From Ampelocalamus luodianensis (taxonomy: Eukaryota > Streptophyta > Magnoliopsida > Poales > Poaceae), in NCBI GenBank assembly GCA_036346255.1, contig CM070628.1, positions 21,095,840-21,159,839 on the forward strand: 64,000 nucleotides of DNA, given 5' to 3'. Positions 45,728 to 56,267 of this stretch are shown in pieces (the first letter of the stretch is position 1; each line of letters opens with the position of its first letter). A program made the position numbers and the translations under genes. A model generated the notes under the pieces. That model was not told where the DNA came from. It did no database searches and saw nothing but the letters and a program-made list of their open reading frames with translations.

Positions 45728-48700
45728 TGTCACAACCCCAACTAATTAAATTGGATTAATATGTATTTCACTAACATGCATTATCAAATTCAAAACATTT
45801 CCATAATATATTGTACTTGGAAAATCTAATTTGGGGTGAACATACACATCGAAATTCACATTTCAATTCGAATCAGTGATAAAAAGTTGTGATCATCATC
45901 TGGAATCAATTTATTTAAATACTACATTAAATCTCATAAATAAATATAATTTTTCCAAAATTTTTGGGACTAGTTTGAACCTAATGAAAATTCAAACCAA
46001 CTTCATAGACATACAACATGTTTGAATTTAAATGTCACAAATTTTAATGTGAACAGTAGGGTTTCATAATTTTTATGGGAACTATATCATCCCAGGAACC
46101 CCCAAAAATTATTTCATAATTTATAGAAATTTATTTCTATATTTAAAACCTCGGTCAAAACTTCTGCAAATTGGTCAAACTGATTTTAAAGCGCTGACTC
46201 ACTCACTGTTGCACCGACCCGGACCCGGACCCGAGTCAGACTCACACCGCACCGCACCAACCCGACTCGGCTAAACCAACTAACGCCCCCTTTGATCTTA
46301 GCCGTCCGTTTTAATCGAACGGCCGAGCCACACCGCATCTTCCCTCTCTTGTGCCGCTGACGCACCGGGCCCGCACGTCAGGGCCATCTTCTTCCTCTCG
46401 CTGACTCGCGCGCAGGCGTTGAGCGCCACGCGCTCGTCGCATGCTGCCCCGCTCCAGTCACGCCGTGAGCCACCGCACCTCCCAACCTATCCCTGAGCGC
46501 CTCCTTCTCACGCCGTTGCTTGTCCGACCGTTGCCGCCATTTAACTCGCCCCCTCCCTCTCTCGGTTCCTCACTTTCCCTCTCGGTGGCCGAGGGAAAGG
46601 AGGCGAGCTCTTCACCTCCTCTCAGGTAAGCTCGAAGCCATGAAGTCCCCTAGCCTTCTCCTTACATACCTTCTCCATTTTTACCCATCTGGGCTCTTGC
46701 TTTTGCTTGTAGGGTCTGGGGCAAACTGGTGCACCCACTACCTCCAGAGCGCGCCCGCGAATGCCCTCTTTGTGCCATTCTTCGTTTCGGTGAGCTTCTT
46801 GCTTTATTTTGCGCGTCATCTTGGGCCTTGGGGTCTAAACCTCGTTTCCCCTCATCTAATTTGGACCGTGTACTTCAGGAGCTAGTGATTTTGGTGTTCT
46901 CCCTTTTTGTTGGCCAAGAACCCTATTCGGCATCTTTTGTCAATCGGGTAAGCCGTCTACCAATTCCCCGTATTGTTACCATCTGCATCGCTATATGAAG
47001 CATTCCCAACCTTTTCTTGTTGGTTTCCTTGCACAGATTGCCTCCCCCACGTTGAACCTAGCGCCGCCGCCGCCATTGTCGGGGACGACACTTTGCCAAG
47101 CTTTCGAAGACCTTTCTCTCCCTCTGGTGAGTTTCACTAGGTTCCCTAATAGCTCATGCTCGCGTTTTGGTGCTCGATGTGCCATCTGGTTAGCACGTGC
47201 ATGTTCACCGTAGAAGCGCCGCCGCTACTCCTCGTCGCGCCACCACTAGGATCCGTCGCCGGCCAAATTCCGGCTACCGTCAGGACCGCCATGCTATTGT
47301 GGTCCCATCCTGGTTCTTAGTTCACGCGGCCGTAGGCCACCGTGCTGGCCAGCCGTCGGGCAAGCGAGGCCGACGCGGTTGTTGTCGGGCTCGTCCGGCA
47401 ATGCTCTGTAGCCGGCGTTTAAAACTAATGACCCCGTTTAAGTGCTAACTAAGGTCTTTAATGTCCTTATGACATGTAGGGTCCATCGCTTAAAAATGTA
47501 ACTAGAAATTGGTTGAAACTCTGAGCGTATGACATGCGGGCCCGTATGTCTGGTTAAGTGGATGCGTAAGTTTTAGTATTACGTTTTCTCTTAAGGAAAG
47601 CCGCTTTTCCAGTGTAGTTAGAGCAAATGTATGTTTTCGTGAGATGAAGACGTATTCCTTGAATACGCCTTGACTTAAACTACGACCAAGACCAAGTCGA
47701 TGCTGATGGGTCAAAATCTTGACCCTGGTCCCACTCGTCATTCCCCGTGGCTAGGCTAGCGCTCGGTGAGAAAAGATGAAAACGTTTTATAAAATCCAGA
47801 AACAAAATTATTGATACACTGAAAAATATGAATAACTTCTAAAATACATAACTAAATCATTTTAACTCCAAATCGCATGAAACCACTTCTGGAAATTTTC
47901 ACTTTTAGTAAACTTTATATTAAAATTAGTTTCAAACTTGTCTCTGTAGCAGAGAGTATTAATTTGAGATTAATCCATTAAAACCATTATTTGTACAATA
48001 GAAAAATGATTGATAACTTCAAAAATGCATAAGTAATTATTGGAAGCTCCAAAAACAGTAAGACCACTTTTGATAATTTTCATTTTCAGTGAACTTAATT
48101 CTAAAAATGGTCTCCATATTACCTCTGTCACAGAAACTGTTTTGGGAGAATATACTCCTTAACTCCATTATTTTTATACTATAAAAGGCTGATAACTTTG
48201 AAAATCAATAACTAAATCATAAGAACTCCAAATGGGACAAACTCAACTATTCTGAACTTGTATTAATATTACCTATTTACCTATGTAATCCTTTACCCCA
48301 CCACTGTTCTACAAATTTTGGCCAAATAATTAAATTACATGATTTAAGGTTTAATGAAACACGAAATTCAAAATAGCATAGCTTCAATTCATAAATCCAA
48401 ATGGAATAATTCTTTTACCTAAATCCATCTAAAATCACAACCTAACTACTGTAGAAAAACCATGCATTTTTAGCATTTTGATTTTGAGTTGTTTTCTCAG
48501 TATTTATTTGATGTTATAATTATATAGATCCTGAGCATATTGATATCGACACTTACGCTCAGAGTGAGCAGCTATCTGTACCAGCAAGGCAAGCATCATT
48601 TGAACTTTCTTTTGCATCATATTTGATCCAGTTTGGTTAAGTTAGTGCAATGATAATTGCTTGCATGCTATTTTGATTATGTCTATATTTTTGTGATCGT

Positions 48701-50432
48701 AGTTTAGTTATGTCCTATGCTTGAGGTTAATCTTGAATTATGCCAACCCCTATATGCTTAAGATAGGATGTGTGAATTATGGGTTATAGAATTTCTTAGC
48801 CATGCAAGTCTAGATACGTAGTTCGATCGTCGGGAATAACTTGGCGGTTTTGGGATAAACACAACTCTCATTTTTATGATTTATACTTCAGATCTTGTAG
48901 CTGTTTTATGAGTTAAATTTTGTCATTTTTAAATGAGCTTTTGGTGCGGACAAGTGTTGGTTAGTGATGGTGCTTTGTGCATGAGCATTGGGTAAGTGGA
49001 AGGACTTGTGCGGACAATTAAGGACCGAACTTTGGGTACTTTGTTCAAGCAACACTCGTCTTTGCCACACGCGGTATATGGGTGCCGTATGGTTAAGTAG
49101 GGGAGGGTTTTATTGTGTTATGTCCTTGGTGGTGTAAGGGGCATAGCGACCGTGAAATCCTATGTTCCTTAGGAGCCGATGTGATCCTTTATAGTGTGTA
49201 AGGGAGCACCAATTTTATTTGTTTTGATTGCATCGGTATGTCCAATATAACTTGTGAGCCCCCTAGCAAGTGCTATCAGACGCTTGTACTAGGCAAGGAA
49301 CCATCTCACAATGGGGACTTGGCTCAATGGGATCTTCTTGCTAAAAACGACCGTATCTTGATTTACCCGGCCGGCATACCATAGGAAGTATGCTATATTC
49401 GGAGGCATCTGGAGGCTTATGGGCTAATCAAGTCGTGTGGGTAAAGTAGTACACCCCTGTAGGGTATAAATCTATTCGAATAGCCGTGTCCACGGTTATG
49501 GACGACCGCTTGAAATTTGTGGCTGCTTATTGTTAGACTCTTAATTAAAATTGTGGTTGAACTTGGTATTCGTCATGAACGGGATGTTCATGTGTTTAGT
49601 ACATCAAAGTGGGCTGCCACTTTGGTCTTTGCATGATTCAATTGTTTATTACTGAAATGTTTTACTATATGCTTTACTTCTACTTCAAAGCTGATTATAA
49701 ATGGGCACATGAAAAACTAGTATGTGTAGGATGTTAATCGTTGCGTCTTTTTCGCAAAACTAAACCAATATGAGCCATCCTTTAAATGACCATTATGCAT
49801 AACTATTTTTATTTGTGTAAGACTTGCGAGTACACTTGTACTCAGCCAGATGTTTGATGGCCTTTTCAGGTGAGGAAGATTACGAGTATGACGATCTCAC
49901 TAGTGTTGACTTGGGTGACACTAATGAGTAGTGTGCTATCATTTAACCCCCAGTCGGTTGCCGATGGGTGATGGACATACCACTGCTGATCTTTTGCTTT
50001 ATCTATTACTTCCGCTGCTACTTGGTACTTTACTTGAATTTGGTCGGTCGGCCGTATGTAATAAGCTGTAGACCTTAACTATTATGCAGTATGTCTTTTT
50101 AATCTCGTGTTGTATGCGTTGTATGGATGTAATCAACGTTGGATGAGGGTATGAGTATATTGGTCGTTGATCTTGGGAGCTAATATAAGTCATACTCGTT
50201 ATTGATGAATCCCCATTTAACTCACTAAGTGTAGTGCTTCGAATCGAAAGAGAATCGACAATCATGTAGCGCTCGCAAAGGAGCAGCGCATGATCGTTGA
50301 GGCTCTAGTATTCGGCTAAGCCTCTCACTTGGATAGAGTTAAATTGGAATTCATTTCCCAGAGACCCGTGATTATGTCCCTAAGACCTTGTTTAATCTCG
50401 GTCTTATGGAGATAATTACCGGGGTCCCCACA
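45728..50432 (+). mobile_element. Solo LTR (4.7 kb) of a long-LTR gypsy family
   Basis: Starts TGTCACAACCCC, ends GGGGTCCCCACA, and is flanked by the identical 5-bp duplication GTTCT (45723-45727 and 50433-50437). Body and end resemble the LTRs of B and the solo LTR at 56268: GC-rich block at 46250-46650, CTATTCGAATAG at 49472-49483 followed by a CGTGTCC-GGTTATGGAC block, and a late GCTTCCG/GGTCGGTCGGC block. No internal element sequence is present, as expected after recombination between two LTRs. Open frames within it are not genes. Confidence 0.92.
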
Positions 50433-50437
50433 GTTCT

Positions 50438-51217
50438 AGAAGCACTTCTTTGTTCTGTTTGCTGATACTAGTATTGATTCTGTGATCTTGCACTCTACAG
50501 TTAGTTAGCTATAATAAGAGCTCATAGTCTGAATTTTAATTAATTGATTCAGTTTGTGAAGTATATTAGGCTTAAGGGCTGTCATGGCAAGGTTTTTGAA
50601 CTTTGCATCTAGCCTTCTGAGAGCACCTTTTAACATCAAGAATTTGAGCTTTATGCTGATTTATGGTGTTTTACTGATATTTATGATAAGCATATTGCTG
50701 TGTTTAGATGACATGGTAGAATTTCATGATTTCATGTTATTTTGGTCATTTAAACTCTGGTTGAATTATGCTGGGATGTCATTAATTATTACTGGAATTA
50801 ATTTGGTATATATTCGGATGCTAGAACACATAATTAAACATTTGTAGCCTCCTTTTGCATTTCACTGGCTGCCCTTGATGTAATATGTACCATGTTTGAT
50901 GGTGTTTTAGTGTTGCATGTAATCGTACCTCTGTGCACTACTAATTAGTTTATGTTACTTTTTTTTGCCTCCTTTGTATATGTAAACATCCAAGCTCACT
51001 CTTAAGCTATATTGAGTACTATAAGGACTTGCAATATATAGATATTGATGGCACCATATATATTTGTCGTGTTTTTACATACTTTGAGCTATAGCTGATC
51101 TTCACATCCAAAATAGATTTTTCACATACACGGTTTGTTTTCTTCGGTGTGCTTAACCCTCGGCCTGGCACGGTAGTAATATATCTCAAACTAATTATAT
51201 AGATAGCAAGTAGCGAG
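50438..51217 (+). other. CACTA internal DNA, AT-rich
   Basis: No recognised gene. A plus frame of 87 residues (50584-50847) is rich in hydrophobic residues but looks like chance in AT-rich DNA. Likely intron of the second transposon gene. Confidence 0.45.
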
Positions 51218-52561
51218 ATGGCGAGGCACCATCTTCCCGCCGTCGCGACGCCGCAGATTGCGAGGCACCATCTTCCCGCCGTCGCCGACGCCATGACGAC
51301 AATGACACGGCGAGATGGCGAGAGGAGAATTGAAGATGCTGTGGCCGACCGGTCATCACGGAGGTTAGTGAGTTTGGGGTCCCTCTGCGTCCCAAGAGCT
51401 CGGCGGCGAGATTCCGACCATGTGCGGGATACTTGCAAGGAAACGGGTCCCCATCACCACACCAAGGTGGAAGGATCGACGAAAGAAGCGAGAAGCGCGC
51501 GTGGACGAGAACTATTACAAAGTTCACTATCCCGAAGCGGACATGGCACGCGTGGAGCGGACGGCGATGCTCACGATCGATAAATCGTGGAGGTCGTTCA
51601 AGAGCATTCTTGTCACGGCACGTGAACACGGTCGACGCCTTCGCGGTGCGGATTCTTGATGCGAGAAGCGTGGGGCGCCTTTGTTGCTATGAAGACGGCG
51701 CCCGAATTTAACGAGCAAAGTGCGGCACACAAAGCTCTCGGACACGAAACACTCATCCGCACGCACTTCGGCACCACTGGATACGCGAGGAAAATACTCG
51801 GGTTTAATGACTATAGTGACATACATGAGTAGGTACCACTGGATCCTTTTAGTCATCATACCAAAGAGGAACCATGTGATATACATTGATTCCCTAATCC
51901 GCAACAACCACGACTTTAGCATTCTAGGAGGAATACTCGACAGGTATGCTCATTTCCTTCATACATAACTCTATTTTAGTCTTCATTAGTTTGAAATGGT
52001 CGAGGATAAATTTTTGGAATCATGTAGGTCGTTCATCGACTATGTTGCCAACAAAGGAATATACGATGGAAAGAGCGCCCAACTAACACACAGGACAAAA
52101 TTTTGAGACGCGCTATAATACGATAATCCTATATCATACTTCATAATAACGCATCTCGAACTGATATATGTAATTCTATTTTTGCAGTGCCGCCAGCAAA
52201 AAAATGATGAGTTATGTGCAATCTATGTTTGCCATCATATGGACCAAATCATTAGAGCTAGGAAGAAGGATCCCGAGGTTTGTGAATCTCCAAATAATTA
52301 TTTTCTAATTATAAAATTAAATATATATGCATAACATTTTACTCTTGCTAGCGACATGGCTTGAATATAGAATTAGATGGACTCCTTGATAATGAGATCA
52401 AGGACATTCGAGGGAAGCTCTGCGGCTTTATCATATCAGAGATAATTAAGGACACCGGAGAATTTCACTCCCTTTGCCGATCGAGCGCATCACCACGCGG
52501 CACTTCTCAACCACCGCAAACAATTGACTCAATTGTAATCCAATTTTGTAACAATACTTGA
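51218..52561 (+). pseudogene. CACTA second gene: transposase_24-like region plus Ulp1-type cysteine protease
   Basis: Around 51420-51830, in shifting frames, KSWRSFKSILVT, AFVAMKTAPEFNEQSAAHK and GTTGYARK resemble plant En/Spm transposase_24 proteins. A Ulp1 (peptidase C48) domain follows in at least four exons: HWILLVIIPKRNHVIYIDSL (to 51952), FIDYVANKGIYDGKSAQL (52030), ELCAIYVCHHMDQIIRA (52190-52277) and LNIELDGLLDNEIKD (to 52561). The catalytic His (codon 51837), Asp (51888) and Cys (52215) are all present, with Gln upstream of Cys; the usual Gly after Cys is Ala. Ulp1 enzymes cut SUMO; the role in transposons is not known. Frameshifts before the protease part suggest decay. Confidence 0.75.
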
Positions 52562-52726
52562 ACAAATGTGATCTTTTGTAATTTATTTTGAGTAATGATC
52601 AGATTCGGTTTATCGACAATTGATTATCGTGATGTATCTGTTTTTTGTATGCTTGTTTTGAGAGGGCATGGCTAGCAATTCACGAGGCTAGCCAAAAATC
52701 GAAAAAATGTAGTTAGTTTAATGAAC
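52562..52726 (+). other. Probable 3' untranslated part of the CACTA second gene
   Basis: Short AT-rich stretch between the stop and the 3' hairpin array. Confidence 0.4.
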
Positions 52727-53160
52727 TATCACAGACGGTTTTTACAAAAAGCGATGCAGTGAAGACAAGTATCACGAGCGGTTCTAAGTAAAAACGTCAG
52801 AAACTCGAGTATCACGAGCGGTTTTAACAAAGAACCGTGCGTGATAATCGACTTCACGACGACGGTTCTAAGTAAAAACGTCGTGAACTCGAGTATCACG
52901 AGCGGTTTTAACAAAGAACCGCTCGTGATAATCGACTTCACGACGTTTACGTGTAAATAACCGTCAGTGAAGAAAGAGTATCACGACGGTTTTCCATAGA
53001 ACCGCTGCGATATTCGACTTCACGAGCGTTTTGTGACCATAACCGTGCAGCGATACTGCGTCTTCACGAGCGGTTGTTTATAAAAACCGCTCGTGATAGT
53101 CATATCACGCACGGTTTACAACCGCCTGTGATAACCACCGTTATCGAGACCTATTTTCCG
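52727..53160 (+). repeat. CACTA 3' subterminal hairpin array
   Basis: About ten units of roughly 40 bases. Most use the TATCACGAGCGGTTTT ... AACCGCTCGTGATAA core; the first and last use the CACAGACGG-like core of the internal array. Units alternate between TATCAC and CTTCAC starts. Confidence 0.88.
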
Positions 53161-53226
53161 GCGGTTGGCAAAACCGCGCGATGACGATTCGAACCGTGCA
53201 GCGATGGCTTTTTCGTAGTAGTGCTT

Positions 53227-53498
53227 GATGCGGATCCGGGACGGCGGCGAGAGAGGGAGGACGACGGCGTTGGGCGTGGGGAAGAGGGAGGATGACAGCC
53301 ACGGGAGCAGGGAAGAGGGAGCCCAGCGGCGTCAGGTGTGGGGAAGAGGGATAATGGGCGCCGTGGCTGGTGGCGGAGACGGCAAGGGAGGTGGGTGAGG
53401 GGCAAGGGAGTGGAGCGAGCCAGCGGTGGGGACGAGGTGGGCGATGCGGGCGGGGAAGGAGCGATGCGAGGATTCAAGGGTGAGCTCGAGGGAGGCAC
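53227..53498 (-). other. GC-rich minus-strand open frame, other side of the CACTA insertion
   Basis: Frame MPPSSSPLNPRIAPSPP... reaches the CACTA end without a stop and would continue in frame into 39816-39378 if the element were absent. Rich in Pro, Ser and Arg; no domain recognised. May be 5' exon sequence or chance. Confidence 0.35.
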
Positions 53499-54240
53499 GG
53501 GGCGATGCGAGGGGCGACGGTTTGGCGTGGGGTGGGACGAGTGGGGTGTTTGGTGGTTTGGCGTGGGGTGGGAGGGGAAGAGAAGCGACGCGATGACGGT
53601 TTTTTTTCGTGCGTGCGCTCGGTGCCTCAGTGGTAGGGTTTTTTTTATCAGAGACTTTTTTTTTTACCTGGGGTGTTCGATAGCAACGATACAACCAATC
53701 ATCGGAAATTTTCAGCCAATTTCGGCCGAAAATTTCAATTTTTTTGAATTTTTTGGATTTTAAATTCAAAGTAAAATCAAATTCGAAGAAAAATCATTAA
53801 CTGAGCTAGTTAGCATGATAGCAAGATTCAGATGGGCTTGTATTACTTCACTCATTCATCAACTAAACAAAATTTAAGCAAATTTGAATTTTTTTTTGGA
53901 CAAAATTCATCTAAACTTCAAAATTCAGAACCGGTTTGATTGGCTACCGGGGGCCAATAGCAACAATACAACTGATAGTTAAATCCCTGCTCGGTGGGAC
54001 GGTCGCCCGCATAGCGTGAGCGGGTAAACTCTGAATTATAGTAGTTAAGATAGTTGATTGAGTGCCCTTCATTTGTATCGTACACGGGGCATGCGCAAAA
54101 GAATCAAGCTGGTGACGCATTGGACGAAAGAGACTATATATGTCTATGTAGCGATGGCTTCCATTCTATAGTTTTCACTTTGTATCTACTTCAAATTTAT
54201 TTTTTGTCCACCCCATAACCCCCCAAAGGAAGCAATCACC
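53499..54240 (+). other. Intergenic region upstream of the kinase-like gene
   Basis: GC-rich to about 53640, then AT-rich with T runs. The phrase AGCAACGATACAACC near 53682 recurs as AGCAACAATACAACTG near 53958. No gene seen. Confidence 0.5.
54133..54141 (+). promoter_or_regulatory. Possible TATA box of the kinase-like gene
   Basis: CTATATATG about 105 bases upstream of the ATG at 54241. Confidence 0.4.
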
Positions 54241-55949
54241 ATGCTCGACGCCCTCCACCGCCATCCCTTCCGGCGCCGGCGACCGAGCCGAGGTAAATTA
54301 ATCTTCACGCTAACCACTAGCTCATGCACGTCGCATATATGTGTACACGTTCAGGTATCTTGGTGCCTCTGACGTGTCCGTGTTGCTCGATATGTGCATG
54401 TACGTACGTGCTCTCAATTTAATCAAGAGGAAGGTGGTGAGGCGGCGGAACTAGAGGCCATCGCCACCACGGAGCAGAAGGCGTTCCGGTACGACGCGCT
54501 GGCAGTGGCCACCGGGAGCTTCTCGGACGAGCTCGCCGCCGGCAGGATGCTTCCGGCAAGGTTTTCAAGGTACGTACGTGAAATGAAATTAAGCTAATTG
54601 GTCTCAGCTCTTATGCAGAAAGTAAATTAGCTAGTATGTTGTGAGAACGGAAGGCGTGTACGTACGTATGTAGGGGCGGCTCGGGGACGGGAGGGAGGTG
54701 GCGGTGAAGCGGCTGCAGCTTCGGCTGGGTCGGCGACGAGGGGACGGTGACGGGGACGCCGCGGCGGAGTTCACGAGGGCGGCGAGGGCGCTGTCGAGGG
54801 TGCAGCACCGGAACGTGGCCGCGCTCTACGGCTACTGCGTCCACGGCGGCGATGGGTTCCTCGTCTACGAGCTCTTACCCAGCCTGGACGACTTCATCTT
54901 CCGGTCACGTACGTAAGCTCCTACGTCGTGCATTTCGTCCTTCTGCTCCGTTAATTACTTGTGCGTTACAGTCTATCGACCGAATCAGTCAAACAAATCA
55001 AATACGACACTTTCTATCGTTGGCAAGCAATCAACGAAGCGCCGAGAAAAAGGAACAATTTGATGGACTAATACTGGCCTTTGCCGGCCATGTTTACCAA
55101 ACCAGTATACTAATCAATCGTCACTTGGCCAAAGCAAACGATTAGTAGTGATGTGATCGGAGCCGTCCATCTTGTCCAGTAACAGATAGCGCGGCGCAGG
55201 GCGGCAGCGAGCTGGAGCTGGACTGGCCCTGCCGCTACGACGTCATCCGCGGCGTCGCGCGGGCGCTCGCCTACCTGCACGATGGCGCCAACGCGCCCCT
55301 CGTGCACGGCCGCGTCAGCCCGCACACCGTCCTCCTCAACGACAGGCGGGTCCCCAAGATCGTCGTCGACCACCGGAGCCCGGGCCTCGGCCCGGCGGCG
55401 GACGACGATGCGTTACTGCGCGTGGACGCGGCCGGCGTCGACGGGCACGCGGCGCCGGAGTACGCCATGCACGGGCAGCTGTCGCCCAAGGCCGACGTCT
55501 ACAGCTTCGGGGTGGTCGTCCTTGAGATCGTCACCGGCCGCGACTGCTCCTCGCCGGTGGCTGTCGGCGAGGACGGCAGTGGCTACAACCTCCTACAGTG
55601 GGTGAGTTCGGTGCATATGCCCAAGCTTTACAAGATCCATGTATCTTTTTCTAGCAAACAATGTGATTGATCGTTTTCTCAGGCGTGGAGAATGCACCAA
55701 ACTGGTATGATCTTGCAAACTACGGATCCTGCGCTAGAAGCAAGCACGACGGATTTGGAGCAGGTCAAGGTGTGCGCGCACGTTGGGCTGCTGTGCGTGC
55801 AAGGCGACCCCAAGCTGCGGCCCGACATGAAGCGGGTGGTGGTCAGCCTCTCTAAGAAGCACTGCACGCTCGAGGCGCCAACCCGGCCCGGCGTGCCCGG
55901 CGCCCGATACCGGCGAAGAGCTAATCTCGCCGTCTCTGCACAAGCATGA
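54241..55949 (+). CDS. Receptor-like cytoplasmic kinase homologue, predicted pseudokinase (5 exons)
   Basis: Model: exons 54241-54292, 54428-54573, 54674-54908, 55186-55601, 55683-55949, all GT-AG, about 371 residues. No signal peptide or membrane segment. The kinase fold is clear: FRYDALAVATGSF, GREVAVKRL with the ATP lysine, QHRNVAALYGYC, APEYAMHGQLSPKADVYSFG, LLCVQGDPKLRPDMKRV. It is closest to cysteine-rich-RLK-type cytoplasmic kinases of grasses, which act in signalling at the membrane. Active-site parts are lost: no HRD (VHGRVSPHTVLL), DFG replaced (KIVVDHRSPG), alpha-C Glu replaced by Ala. The glycine loop at the exon 2 end is damaged: with the more usual donor after 54569 a frameshift results; the donor after 54573 keeps the frame. 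Confidence 0.8.
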
Positions 55950-55983
55950 CCTGCAAGCAGAGAAACAGCTCATAATAAACTGT

Positions 55984-56166
55984 CTAAAAAACTTGCGACT
56001 ATTTTCTTCAATTGAAAACAATCACATTTTGAACCGTAAGATGAGATCAGATATCACTCATCATAAAAACATGCTTTAAAAAGAAACTCAACACGCATCT
56101 CAACGCATATCAAATGGTTCAAAATGTGACTGTTTTCAACTGAAAAAAACAGTCGCAAGTTTTATA
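55984..56166. mobile_element. Small foldback element (MITE-like)
   Basis: Inverted ends of about 48 bases: AAAACTTGCGACTATTTT... on the left and the complement of it on the right, with an inner part around GGTTCAAAATGTGACTG. About 180 bases in all and no coding. Starts about 35 bases after the stop of the kinase-like gene, so it may lie in its 3' untranslated region. Confidence 0.75.
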
Positions 56167-56267
56167 GCAAAACTCCATAATAAAACTGATAGCATGTGAT
56201 CTTAATCCATCAGCTCAGGTGCTGAATGCGAGCAGGGGCGAAACTAGGTAGGGTGCTTGATATACAT

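Larger units (their letters stand above)
39820..53223 (+). mobile_element. CACTA (En/Spm) DNA transposon, 13.4 kb, with CTT target duplication
   Basis: Starts CACTACTACAAA and ends TTTTTCGTAGTAGTG, its inverted counterpart. The three bases CTT occur on both sides (39817-39819 and 53224-53226), the 3-bp duplication expected for this superfamily. Both ends carry arrays of about 40-base hairpins. Inside are a TNP2-type transposase gene and a second gene with transposase_24-like and Ulp1-like parts. A solo LTR (45728-50432) inserted later. Without it the element is about 8.7 kb. The transposase has frameshifts, so it would need help to move. Confidence 0.93.

Noticed and set aside
50584..50847. 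87-residue hydrophobic frame as a small membrane protein
   Set aside because: AT-rich intron-like DNA inside the CACTA element; hydrophobic codons are expected there by composition.
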